From: Prevotella sp. UBA4330
GTDB lineage: Bacteria; Bacteroidota; Bacteroidia; Bacteroidales; Bacteroidaceae
Length of the DNA stretch: 64,000 nt
Assembly: GCA_002394385.1 (NCBI GenBank)
Contig: DGTS01000038.1
Coordinates: 163,796 to 227,795, forward strand
Direction: 5' to 3'
This document shows positions 17,937 through 26,394 of the stretch, piece after piece (within the stretch, counting starts at the first letter, position 1; each line of letters starts with the position of its first letter). Below the pieces are notes generated by a model. It was not told the origin of the DNA. It did not search any database and saw only the letters and a list, made by a program, of their open reading frames with translations. The translations under genes were made by a program, and so were the position numbers.

Positions 17937-20339
17937 ATGAGTGAGACAATATCAAACACGGTATCTTCCGGCACCACCAATGCCCGCCTGCCATGGATAG
18001 ACACCATGCGGGGCTTCTGTATGATAGCCATTCTGCTCTATCATACCGAGGCTTACTATTCAGGCGGCGCCATAACACCATATCAGTGTTATGTTCACAA
18101 TGCTCTGGCGGGTTTCTTCTTCATCTCAGGTTATCTTTTCACGGGCGACAAAGGGTTTTCCTTCTCGCATAAGATAAAGTCCATCGCGCGGTCGCTCGTG
18201 CTGCCTTACTTCGTCTTCACCATAATCCTCGGTGTCCTAAAGGTGGTTTTTCAGCATGCCGATGCAGCCGAAGTGTTCAGCAAGGTGATACTCGGGCAAG
18301 CGTCATGGTTCGTCGCCGCCCTCATCGTTGCCGAACTCCTGATGTGCATAGTGATGTTTATAACCCGTGGAAAAACGCTCCTTTTGTTGCTCTTTGCTGT
18401 GCTCTCGTTTGCCGCAGCCTTTGTCATCGGCAACAAGTACGACCCTTCTCCACTCTTTTATAAACAAAACCTGTGGTATGTGAACGATGCTCTGCTTGCC
18501 CTCGGAATAATGGTTTTCGGCATCGTTTACCGTCGTTTTGAAGCGTTTTTCAACCGTTTCCACCCCATATTATATACATCTTCATTGTTATTCTTATTAT
18601 TAATAATAAAGATAATGATAATTACCGGCGGCGAAGACACAGTCATCGGGAGCGTCGAGGTGTCCAACATACCGCTCTTCCTTGCCGACATCACCGTCTC
18701 CACTCTTTTCCTTGTAGCCCTCTGCAAGTGGCTGGGACGTGTGTTTATGATTAGTTGGACTGGTGCCCACTCGCTGGTTTACTACTTCTTCTGCGGTGCT
18801 TCGCCATCGTTCGTTGCCCTTTTGCTGAACAAGATAGGGTTCACCTACAGCAGTTACTGGCAAGTGCTTATTGCCCTGGTTCTTGTCTATGACCTCTGCA
18901 CCATCATCGCCTACGTTGTCTATCGTTACCTTCCATTCCTCGTAGGAAAGCGAAAGGAGGCAGCCATAGCCGCCGTATGCCTCATCGTTGCGTCGTTTCC
19001 CGCCAATGTGTCGGCACAAGAGCAGCCAAGCCTTGCCACATTGCGGAGTCTCAGCATGCCCGTAGTGGTTATCAACACCATTGACGGGGAAGAGCCAACG
19101 GGCGAGTATGTCGTTGCTCCCGAGGGCTGCAACGGCGGCTCCATACGCAATGCCACCAAGGTGCCTGGCTCTATTGTCGTTTATAAAGGTGACGAGACAC
19201 TCTATGACAGCGGACCTTTCGAGGAGGGAGTGAGCGGCATGCAGTATAAGATTCGCGGCAACTGGAGTTCGTGGCTGCCCAAGAAGCCGTTCAAGATAAA
19301 GTTGGAGAAGAAGGCAGACATGCTCTGTCGAGGCGACAAGAAGTACAACGACCGCAACTGGGTGCTTATAAAGGAAGAGCACACGCTGCTCAATCTCTTT
19401 GTGGGATTAGAGATAAACCGCCTTGCGGGAATGCCCTGGACACCCGCGTTCCAGTTTGTCAATGTTGTCATCAACGGCGACTATCGCGGACTTTACGCCC
19501 TGTGCGAGTCGGTGAGGCGCAATCCCGACTGCCGACTAAATGTTGACAAAAACACGGGATATGTCCTGGAGTACGACCCCTACTGGTGGAACGAGGACTT
19601 CTACGTGCCAAGCAACTATCCTGACAACTACACCTTCAAGCATCCCGACGTAGAAGACTTCACCGAAGAGAGCACTAATTACATCAGCAATGCGGTAATC
19701 CAGATGGAGCAGTCGCTGAAAAACGGCACCTATCCTGAATTTATCGACGTGCCCTCGTTCGCCTCCTGGCTTTTGGCTCACGACATTCTGGGCACTCAGG
19801 ACGGGCTGGGCTCCAACATCTACATGATGAAATATGACAACACCGCGGCCTCTCTCTTCCAGATGGCAAACCTTTGGGACTTCGACACCGTATGTATGAC
19901 TGAGGGCACATGGGCTTCCATACACTATAGATACCACTTCGGCGACCTTCTGAACAGCACCAACACACTGTTCAAAGACACATACGTCAACCGCTATCAT
20001 GAACTATCGCCAACCATTTTCGATAGAATAGACTACATGCTCGACTCTCTCTCAACATCGCCACTGGCTGCTGACCTGCAGACATCAAAACAATGGGACT
20101 GCGAGAGATGGGGTTTAACACGACTTTCGGTCCAAGAAGAGATTACCAAGTTGCGACAATGGTTTGCCGAGAGAAAACTATGGATGGACGAGAACATGCC
20201 TGCCGCAACAGCCATCAACGACATTCCATCAACCAACACCAACCCTACGTCACCCATATACGACCTTCAGGGCAGGGCGGTAAAGCACCCCAAGCGCGGC
20301 ATTTACATACAGAACGGGAAGAAAGTGGTGGTAAACTGA
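17937..20339 (+). CDS. Fusion of a membrane acyltransferase (family 3) with an exported CotH-kinase domain
   Basis: An 800-residue protein. Residues 17-340 are a polytopic acyltransferase-3 domain beginning LPWIDTMRGFCMIAILLYHTE, the usual OafA/NolL-like start with the catalytic-type His. Residues 343-360 read as a complete signal-peptide-like segment (KRKEAAIAAVCLIVASFP, then ANVSA). Residues 361-755 are a CotH domain: KIRGNWSSWLPKKPFKIKL near 439-457, NWVLIKEEH, NGDYRGLYALCESV, LGTQDGLGSN and the metal-site motif WDFD (647-650). The C-terminus IYDLQGRAVKHPKRGIYIQN is the short Bacteroidetes sorting-type tail. CotH proteins elsewhere are secreted protein kinases. The join looks like an acyltransferase gene fused upstream of a complete secreted CotH gene, so the CotH part should face the periplasm or surface. 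Confidence 0.85.
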   Translation: MSETISNTVSSGTTNARLPWIDTMRGFCMIAILLYHTEAYYSGGAITPYQCYVHNALAGFFFISGYLFTGDKGFSFSHKIKSIARSLVLPYFVFTIILGVLKVVFQHADAAEVFSKVILGQASWFVAALIVAELLMCIVMFITRGKTLLLLLFAVLSFAAAFVIGNKYDPSPLFYKQNLWYVNDALLALGIMVFGIVYRRFEAFFNRFHPILYTSSLLFLLLIIKIMIITGGEDTVIGSVEVSNIPLFLADITVSTLFLVALCKWLGRVFMISWTGAHSLVYYFFCGASPSFVALLLNKIGFTYSSYWQVLIALVLVYDLCTIIAYVVYRYLPFLVGKRKEAAIAAVCLIVASFPANVSAQEQPSLATLRSLSMPVVVINTIDGEEPTGEYVVAPEGCNGGSIRNATKVPGSIVVYKGDETLYDSGPFEEGVSGMQYKIRGNWSSWLPKKPFKIKLEKKADMLCRGDKKYNDRNWVLIKEEHTLLNLFVGLEINRLAGMPWTPAFQFVNVVINGDYRGLYALCESVRRNPDCRLNVDKNTGYVLEYDPYWWNEDFYVPSNYPDNYTFKHPDVEDFTEESTNYISNAVIQMEQSLKNGTYPEFIDVPSFASWLLAHDILGTQDGLGSNIYMMKYDNTAASLFQMANLWDFDTVCMTEGTWASIHYRYHFGDLLNSTNTLFKDTYVNRYHELSPTIFDRIDYMLDSLSTSPLAADLQTSKQWDCERWGLTRLSVQEEITKLRQWFAERKLWMDENMPAATAINDIPSTNTNPTSPIYDLQGRAVKHPKRGIYIQNGKKVVVN

Positions 20340-20364
20340 TTTCCATACTGCATCAATACTGTTC

Positions 20365-20457
20365 AGTACGTGGCGTTCGGACTGCCAGTACGTGACGTTC
20401 GGACTCACAGTACGTACGCTTCGGACTCTCAGTCCGAACGTCACGTACTGAATCGCG
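20365..20457. repeat. 93-bp GTACGTGACGTTCGGACT repeat, copy 1
   Basis: Three direct copies of a roughly 28-nt unit based on CAGTACGTGACGTTCGGACT are followed by its inverse (AGTCCGAACGTCACGTACTG at 20430-20449), so the end can fold into a long hairpin. It is almost identical to 57064-57155. It sits between convergent genes and probably ends both transcripts. Confidence 0.85.
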
Positions 20458-20459
20458 GA

Positions 20460-21830
20460 CTACTTTTCTATCCTCTCATACAGTTCTGTTCGCACGCCAA
20501 GACGGTTGAAACACTTCATCATACGGTAGTTTTTGTGAAGATAATCTATCTGCTCATCAGGCAGATTAAACACGTTTGAATAGAACACATACTGCTCTTT
20601 GCCGGTATATTCGGCCCATGTACGCTGGTCGTTGTTTATATCCACATCGTCTATCTTGCCCTCGTTGGGGAAGAAAGTGGCTGTCTTGTTGATAGCAATT
20701 CCATTCTTATCCATATACTCTATCATGTCATGACGCACGCTCCAGTAGTTGAGTTGCGCCAGCGAGGCATTCCATCCCTGTGCCATACTCTCAGGATATA
20801 TGATGAAATTGCCCGCCAACAACGACACTATAAGTACACAATAGATTGCCCATCGGCGGGCATACTCGCGCAACATCTTAAACGCAAGCAACATCAGAAG
20901 CATGTAACTTACGATGAAATAGCGGTGACCCATGGTGTTCACAATGAAAAGACTAACTACCCAAATCACCGAAGTAGATGCTATAGCGATGATGAACAAC
21001 CGATGGTATTCTGGCTTCTGCCATCCTCTGCGAAACGCTAATGTAAAGAGAATGAACATCAAAGGCACCACACGTCCAAAGTCCATGATGCGCTGACAGA
21101 ACACAACAGAGTTCCATACAATGTTCTTTAGAAATCCCATTAACGAACCATATTCCATAGGATTGCCCCAGTTACTGTAAGGATTGCTTATTATCCATCC
21201 TTTGGTTGTCAGTCTCCACACAATGAATGACACTGCAGGCAGAGCGCCAATGACGTATGGTTTCCAACTAATCTGCCGTTTGTTGAGCAACAGGTCAATA
21301 ACAAACAGTCCTCCACAAAGCATCATTCCACGCAGAGATACTATTCCGAGAAAGAAAAGTCCTGTAGCCTTGAGAATGTTGTTGTTGCGCAACAATGCGT
21401 TTAGTGACATGAAGAAGAAAAACAACAGCGGCACTTCAGGCGTTATGAGTGTCATCTGAGAGAGTAGGGTAGCGTCTGCTATTACAAGGAAGAAAGCATA
21501 TATTCTATCCTTTTTATTATCTATGAAATAATCGCAGATGCTCCATACCTGCCATAATATGCCGAAAACGAAAGGAACAATAACGATGTGTGATATGAAA
21601 AGTGTACGCCCGAAGAAGCGCCAGGCAGAAACAACAAGTGTGGCAATGAATGGTGGCTGACCAGGATCGAAGTCTATTGGAAAACTATCCCATGCAAATA
21701 TTCCTTTCTCATAAAGCACATTTCCCATCGACGTTACAAACGTCTTGTTGTCCCAGAATATTCCGGTACTCATGCCGATAATGGCTATAAGTATGGTAAG
21801 TGCGCTTATTATGATTATTCTATTCCTCAT
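20460..21830 (-). CDS. Polytopic membrane glycosyltransferase (PMT/ArnT/GT39-like)
   Basis: A 456-residue protein with about ten membrane segments and a soluble C-terminal 90 residues. The first periplasmic loop holds SFPIDFDPGQPPFIATLVVSAWRF in order (near 52-75), in the place where lipid-linked-sugar glycosyltransferases of the GT-C fold carry their catalytic acidic residue. Later segments include LITPEVPLLFFFFMSLNAL near 127-145, again typical of the PMT_2 domain. It probably transfers a sugar from a polyprenyl carrier to a surface molecule; donor and acceptor are unknown. A -7-like element (TATTTTTG, minus strand, 21871-21864) lies 34 nt upstream. Confidence 0.75.
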   Translation of the reverse strand: MRNRIIIISALTILIAIIGMSTGIFWDNKTFVTSMGNVLYEKGIFAWDSFPIDFDPGQPPFIATLVVSAWRFFGRTLFISHIVIVPFVFGILWQVWSICDYFIDNKKDRIYAFFLVIADATLLSQMTLITPEVPLLFFFFMSLNALLRNNNILKATGLFFLGIVSLRGMMLCGGLFVIDLLLNKRQISWKPYVIGALPAVSFIVWRLTTKGWIISNPYSNWGNPMEYGSLMGFLKNIVWNSVVFCQRIMDFGRVVPLMFILFTLAFRRGWQKPEYHRLFIIAIASTSVIWVVSLFIVNTMGHRYFIVSYMLLMLLAFKMLREYARRWAIYCVLIVSLLAGNFIIYPESMAQGWNASLAQLNYWSVRHDMIEYMDKNGIAINKTATFFPNEGKIDDVDINNDQRTWAEYTGKEQYVFYSNVFNLPDEQIDYLHKNYRMMKCFNRLGVRTELYERIEK

Positions 21831-21946
21831 TATTACTCCTCAGGTAATCATATATTATAAATGCAAAAATAATAATTATATTTTATAATTCATGATTTTT
21901 ATTAGATTAAATAATTGAAGTTACGTAACTATGTTAACCAACTACA

Positions 21947-22155
21947 ACGAAACGCCCTGAAAGGGCAGAAGGTAAATAGCCCAGGGCAACACCCTGGGTA
22001 ACATACAACCGTAATATATTCGCCCTGTAAGGGCAAAAGATTTGTTGCATACTGGAAAATGAAAATACTTTTGCCCTTACAGGGCGTGTATATAGATAAT
22101 GTACCTATACCCATGGTGTTGCCCTGGGCTATGTACCTGCTGCCCTTTCAGGGCG
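21947..22155. repeat. About 210-bp multi-hairpin element, copy A
   Basis: Two outer modules (each GCCCTnAGGGC hairpin plus CCCAGGG/CCCTGGG hairpin) point toward each other around a core. The core is bounded by CGCCCTGTAAGGGCAAAAG (22021-22039) and its inverse (22070-22088). The whole element is homologous to the reverse complement of 63106-63317; a half-size version is at 8581-8661. There is no coding capacity. It resembles a bacterial interspersed mosaic or REP-type element. Confidence 0.75.
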
Positions 22156-22191
22156 CTTAAATTCAATGTGTTATATAGTTGTTGATAACTA

Positions 22192-22487
22192 TGTGGAAAA
22201 ACATGTTCATAACTTTGTTAGTTTCCACCTTGGAGTAGGGTAGGGCAGCAATTATGTGGAAACTAACCATTATATTTAAGAGTTTTCATAAACTTTTCCA
22301 CTAAAAAAGAATAGAAAAAGATATAAACTTATTATATTTGCAGGCAGAAAAGGAATATGTGGAAAAACATCCTAAATATCTAATAAAGAAGAAAAAAGTA
22401 TATTGATAAACAGTTGATAAGTGTGGACAAGATGTTGAAAACAAATTAAAAACTTTCTTAGTAAAAATGTTTTTCACATTATCCACA
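22192..22487. other. oriC: Candidate replication origin (DnaA-box cluster, AT-rich)
   Basis: One perfect DnaA box TTATCCACA (22479-22487) and near-boxes on both strands: TGTGGACAA (22422-22430), TGTGGAAAA (22192-22200 and 22358-22366), TGTGGAAAC (22255-22263), TTTTCCACT (22294-22302) and GTTTCCACC (22221-22229). TTGATAA words recur (22182, 22403, 22414). A very AT-rich stretch (22500-22548) follows and could unwind. Genes to the right run almost only on the + strand for 11 kb, as expected for a leading strand. There is no dnaA gene nearby, so the alternative is a DnaA-regulated nadA promoter. Confidence 0.5.
22333..22340 (+). promoter_or_regulatory. -7 element, possible nadA promoter
   Basis: TATATTTG followed by C matches the Bacteroidetes -7 box, but no TTTG lies at the right distance upstream. 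If used, nadA would have a leader of about 200 nt containing several of the DnaA-box-like sites. Confidence 0.35.
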
Positions 22488-22548
22488 CCATATCATCCTC
22501 ATAATTCTTTTTCTTTTAAAAGAGAAAAAATAATAAAATGATAATATT

Positions 22549-23538
22549 ATGTTGAAAAAAGAATGGACGGAGAAGGGTTTCATTGACGAACCGATAGCAG
22601 AAGGCACTGACCTGAAGAGTGAGATAAGGCGCATGGCTAAAGAGAAGGACGCCGTGATTCTGGCTCACTACTACACTAAGGGAGAAATACAAGAGGTGGC
22701 TGACTTCATCGGCGACTCGCTGGCTCTTGCCCAGAAGGCGGCAAAGACCGACGCTAAGATAATCGTTATGTGTGGAGTACACTTCATGGCTGAGACATGC
22801 AAGATACTTTGTCCAGAAAAACTGGTGCTCTGTCCTGACCTTAATGCCGGATGTTCTCTTGCCGACTCGTGCAATGCCGAAGACCTGAAGAAGTATAAAG
22901 AGGAGCATCCTGGATATAAGGTTATTAGTTATGTGAACACCACAGCAGCCGTTAAGGCATTGACAGATGTGGTGGTTACGAGTGGCAATGCAAAGAAGAT
23001 AGTTGACACTATGCCACAAGACGAGAAGATAATCTTCGGTCCCGACTATAACCTCGGTTCTTATATAAACAGCATTACGGGCAGAAAGATGCTGCTATGG
23101 AATGGCGGTTGTCATGTGCATGAGCGTTTCTCGGTGGACGAGATAGTGAAACTTAAGGAAGAACATCCCGATGCTGTAGTGCTGGCTCATCCCGAATGTA
23201 AGGGACCAGTGTTGGCACTTGCCGATGTAGTGGGCAGTACTGCTGTAATACTTAAATACTGTGTTGAGAGCGATAAGAAAGAGTTCATCATCGCAACAGA
23301 GGCAGGAATACTGCACGAGATAGAGCGCCAGTGTGAGGGAAAGACCTTCTATCCTGTTCCGCCAGAGATAAGTGAGGGCAGCGTTGGTTGCTCTTGCAAC
23401 GAGTGCAACTATATGAAACTTAACTCACTTGAGAAGATATACAACACGTTGAAGTATGAATGGCCTACTGTTGACGTGCCTGAGGAAATAAGAGTTGAGG
23501 CTGTGAAGCCAATAGAAAGGATGCTGGAGTTGAGTTAA
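22549..23538 (+). CDS. nadA: Quinolinate synthase
   Basis: A 329-residue [4Fe-4S] enzyme that condenses iminoaspartate with dihydroxyacetone phosphate to quinolinate in de novo NAD synthesis. The motifs are AVILAHYYTKGEIQEVADFIGDSL in order near 34-57, MCGVHFMAETCKIL near 80-93, and CPDLNAGCSLADSC. LVVSY-type loops follow, and the third cluster cysteine sits in the C-terminal GCSCNECNYMK motif. Length is typical. nadB and nadC are not in the window. It starts 60 nt after the perfect DnaA box, and an acyltransferase gene follows by 15 nt. Confidence 0.96.
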   Translation: MLKKEWTEKGFIDEPIAEGTDLKSEIRRMAKEKDAVILAHYYTKGEIQEVADFIGDSLALAQKAAKTDAKIIVMCGVHFMAETCKILCPEKLVLCPDLNAGCSLADSCNAEDLKKYKEEHPGYKVISYVNTTAAVKALTDVVVTSGNAKKIVDTMPQDEKIIFGPDYNLGSYINSITGRKMLLWNGGCHVHERFSVDEIVKLKEEHPDAVVLAHPECKGPVLALADVVGSTAVILKYCVESDKKEFIIATEAGILHEIERQCEGKTFYPVPPEISEGSVGCSCNECNYMKLNSLEKIYNTLKYEWPTVDVPEEIRVEAVKPIERMLELS

Positions 23539-23553
23539 AGAAAACAATTAAAG

Positions 23554-24543
23554 GTGGTAAAAAGAATTAACTGGCTTGCAATATTGCGTGGTTTCACCAT
23601 TCTGTTGGTTGTGATGTACCATGTGCAACTGATAGATAAGACCACAGGAGAATGCCACGCTCTATGCAATGCCATATCCCATCCTTTCGACTACCTCAGA
23701 ATGCCGGTATTCATTTTTTCTTCCGGATTTCTTCTTTACGTAACAAGGATAAGCAGGAGAGTAGGAGTCAGCGACTTATATAAGGAAAAGTTTGAAAGGA
23801 TAGTGATACCTTTCATCTTTTTCGGCATAGTGTATTATGCCATAAAGATGTTGTTTTCTTCTTTTGTAAAGACACAAGTGGAAGCCTCGTTCACTGACTT
23901 CTTGCTGTCGTATGTGTTCTTCAGCAATTCTCCCATAGCCCATCTGTGGTATCTCGCAACCCTATTCTCCTTGATGCTGCTCTATCCTTTGTTTGTATAT
24001 GTATTTAAGAGCAACGTCAGGATATTGCTATTCGGAATAATCAGTGTTGTAATTTATTTCTTTGATTTTAGCATACTGGAAGACTACAACTACTTCAACA
24101 TATTATATTTAAATAAGTATATAGTATTTTTTTATGTTGGAATGGTAGTGGTTCATTATAAACTATACGATTATTTGCAGGGATACATAAAGACCATACT
24201 GCTGCTTGCACTCTATGTTGTGTCCTTTCTTTTAGAAATAAGGCTGTTAGCGGGCATTTCGGGAATATTCCTTTTCATTTCGTTGTTTATGCTGATAGAC
24301 CAATATGTCCCTAAACTGTTCAGCAGTTATCGTAACTACATCTACCAGATATACCTGATGTCGTTTATATTCCAGCCTTTTGTGGAGTTGATTTTATGGA
24401 AAACGCTATTCTATAACGAAAACCTGCTAATGCTGTTCTATGTCATCAATGTTGCATTTGGCATTTACGGTCCGGTGTTAGTTTCAAAGTTGATAGAAAG
24501 AGTGCCATACAGAATGGTGAGGTTGTGCTTTGGTTTGAAATAA
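23554..24543 (+). CDS. Acyltransferase family 3 membrane protein
   Basis: A 329-residue protein with about ten membrane segments. The start RINWLAILRGFTILLVVMYHVQ has the conserved R-G and catalytic-type His of the OafA/exopolysaccharide acetyltransferase family, and MPVFIFSSGFLLY (near 50-62) is the second family motif. It likely O-acetylates a surface glycan. The start is GTG at 23554; there is no in-frame ATG before the family N-terminus. It is followed 11 nt later by a second, only distantly similar acyltransferase, so the two probably act on the same product. Base composition is lower in GC than in the neighbouring housekeeping genes. Confidence 0.85.
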   Translation: MVKRINWLAILRGFTILLVVMYHVQLIDKTTGECHALCNAISHPFDYLRMPVFIFSSGFLLYVTRISRRVGVSDLYKEKFERIVIPFIFFGIVYYAIKMLFSSFVKTQVEASFTDFLLSYVFFSNSPIAHLWYLATLFSLMLLYPLFVYVFKSNVRILLFGIISVVIYFFDFSILEDYNYFNILYLNKYIVFFYVGMVVVHYKLYDYLQGYIKTILLLALYVVSFLLEIRLLAGISGIFLFISLFMLIDQYVPKLFSSYRNYIYQIYLMSFIFQPFVELILWKTLFYNENLLMLFYVINVAFGIYGPVLVSKLIERVPYRMVRLCFGLK

Positions 24544-24554
24544 TGTGATAAGAA

Positions 24555-25643
24555 ATGACGAAGAGAATAGAATGTCTTGACTTTCTGAAAGCATTGCTTG
24601 TACTGGCTGTTCTCACCGAACATTATTTCGGAATAACATGTTTCGAGGATGTTAGCAGAGAGAACAATCCATACATCTTTTGGTTTAAGTTTATTTCAAG
24701 TGGCTTTTTCAGTGGTCAGAGTGTTCCCATATACTTCTTCATTTCGGGATATCTTTTCTTTCTGGGAGGTGGTTTCTCGTTGAGTAAATATATTGAGAAA
24801 CTACGCAGAAGGATAAAGTCGCTGCTGATACCATATATAATATGGAACACATTGGCCATCATAGTGTTGATAGCAGTGTTGCTTTCACCGTTTGTATCGA
24901 TGATGAAATTCGGTGTAGGGCTTAATTTCTCTATACCTAATTTGTTGTCGTGCTATTGGGTGTATGATGGTGCTCTGGCAGGAGTAAACATACCAGCCAC
25001 CACCGCTCCTATAAACGTTCCGCTATGGTATATAAAGGAACTTATGTTGATGGTGGTTCTTTCGCCTGTCATAAGATGGCTTTTGCTGAGGCTGAAGTTG
25101 GTGTTTCTGCTTGTCACTTGTGCCCTTTGGGTGTGGTTTTCAATAAAATCTCCAGCGTTATACTTTCCCAGAGACGGCTTGTTTTTCTTCTCTTTGGGAG
25201 CCTATTTCTCGTTGAACGGCAAGGATATGGTGAGCATATTCAGCCGATGGTTAAAGCCTTCTGCTATTCTTTATGTTACGGTAAGCATACTTACAGGCAT
25301 TGCTTTCTTCTACGAAATAGAGAAAGGGTTTTGTCTAAAGTTGTTTAACACACTCGTGGGCATTGTTTTTTATATATCGTTTGCCGAATATATCTCTCAT
25401 GGAAACATAATAAACGCCACAAGAAAATACTTCGGTGCCGCGCTGTTCATTTATCTCTCGCATGGCATAATATGCAGCAAGATGATAAAGGTAATGGTAT
25501 TGTTGATAAGGCCCTCAGAAGACATAGAATATATAATGACCGACGTGATGTCGTACGTTATAAGCATTCTGCTTCTTTACGGCATTTACAGAATGTTAGA
25601 AAAATATGCTCCTAAAGTGTTATCGTTGCTTTTAGGTAGATGA
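24555..25643 (+). CDS. Acyltransferase family 3 membrane protein (second)
   Basis: A 362-residue polytopic protein. The N-terminus RIECLDFLKALLVLAVLTEHYFG carries the family pattern with the His near 24. VPIYFFISGYLFFLGGGFS (near 57-75) and a R-R-K stretch EKLRRRIKSLLIPYIIWN (near 80-97) are diagnostic for the acyltransferase-3 fold. It is adjacent to the acyltransferase at 23554, with which it shares an operon. The acceptor may be a capsule or lipopolysaccharide sugar. AT-rich composition and the pairing suggest a surface-modification cassette. Confidence 0.85.
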   Translation: MTKRIECLDFLKALLVLAVLTEHYFGITCFEDVSRENNPYIFWFKFISSGFFSGQSVPIYFFISGYLFFLGGGFSLSKYIEKLRRRIKSLLIPYIIWNTLAIIVLIAVLLSPFVSMMKFGVGLNFSIPNLLSCYWVYDGALAGVNIPATTAPINVPLWYIKELMLMVVLSPVIRWLLLRLKLVFLLVTCALWVWFSIKSPALYFPRDGLFFFSLGAYFSLNGKDMVSIFSRWLKPSAILYVTVSILTGIAFFYEIEKGFCLKLFNTLVGIVFYISFAEYISHGNIINATRKYFGAALFIYLSHGIICSKMIKVMVLLIRPSEDIEYIMTDVMSYVISILLLYGIYRMLEKYAPKVLSLLLGR

Positions 25644-25689
25644 AAAAGAAATTTTTAGCCTATTATTTTCTTTTTATTGTATTTTTCAC

Positions 25690-25697
25690 TAACTTTG
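25690..25697 (+). promoter_or_regulatory. -7 element upstream of the rpoN operon
   Basis: TAACTTTG, with a TTTC at 25667-25670 (19 nt upstream) as a near -33. It places transcription start near 25703, after the in-frame ATG at 25699, and therefore favours ATG 25717 for the first gene. Confidence 0.55.
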
Positions 25698-25716
25698 TAT
25701 GCAAAAGAGAGTAGTT

Positions 25717-26361
25717 ATGGCTAATGACACGTTATGGCAGGATGAATACTGGCTTTTGCTGATGCAACTCTATCTGAAGAAGCCAGCGGGAGTGAAACCT
25801 CTATACAGCAGGCAACTGGTTGACTTGAGTATGGAGTTGCACATACCGCCACATGTGCTGCGCGAGAAGATGTTCAAGTTGCGCAGTCTTGACGAGCCGA
25901 GGATAGAGAAACTCTGGAACACCTATGCCAGAAACCCTCAGAAACTGTCGCGTGGAATAAAGAAACTGCGTCAGATGAAGGGATTCAGCAATGCAGAGGA
26001 GTTCTATAAGGGCGTGGAACTGAACGAGAGTTTCGAGAAGTATTTCCGTCCGCTTGCCGAAAGACCAGAACTGAAGCCAGTGATGCTGGTGATGATACTG
26101 AACCTTTATTTCCAACTGACACCTATAACAATGGTGGAGGAGACGCCGGAGATACAGCAACTGGCAAAGAAAATGAAGATAAAGCCAGGTGTTGTGGTAG
26201 AGGTGATGGACATATACCAGATATTCGATCCCTACCTGAAACGTGAGGAGATGATTTTCAGCAGTCTTCTCGGTCCGTGCCAGAAGGTGTGGCAGCGATT
26301 CGGTAATGATAATCCAGAGGAACTGTCGGCACTGGCGGGACAACTGATAGAGTATTTCTAA
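25717..26361 (+). CDS. Conserved hypothetical protein preceding rpoN
   Basis: A 214-residue soluble protein, mostly helical, with no signal peptide. It begins MANDTLWQDEYWLLLMQLYLKKP and contains HIPPHVLREKMFKLR (near 45-60), which reads like a small DNA- or RNA-binding helix pair, and DEPRIEKLWNTYARNP. I do not recognise a named domain. It sits 33 nt before rpoN and probably shares its transcript. An ATG six codons upstream (25699) is possible but lies upstream of the predicted transcription start. Confidence 0.7.
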   Translation: MANDTLWQDEYWLLLMQLYLKKPAGVKPLYSRQLVDLSMELHIPPHVLREKMFKLRSLDEPRIEKLWNTYARNPQKLSRGIKKLRQMKGFSNAEEFYKGVELNESFEKYFRPLAERPELKPVMLVMILNLYFQLTPITMVEETPEIQQLAKKMKIKPGVVVEVMDIYQIFDPYLKREEMIFSSLLGPCQKVWQRFGNDNPEELSALAGQLIEYF

Positions 26362-26394
26362 ACTCTAAATTATAAAGTATAAACTTCTGAAAAG

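Noticed and set aside
20250..20579. Open frames across the 93-bp repeat
   Set aside because: They combine repeat sequence with antisense of the flanking genes; the similar frames at 57068-57289 are the other copy of the same repeat.
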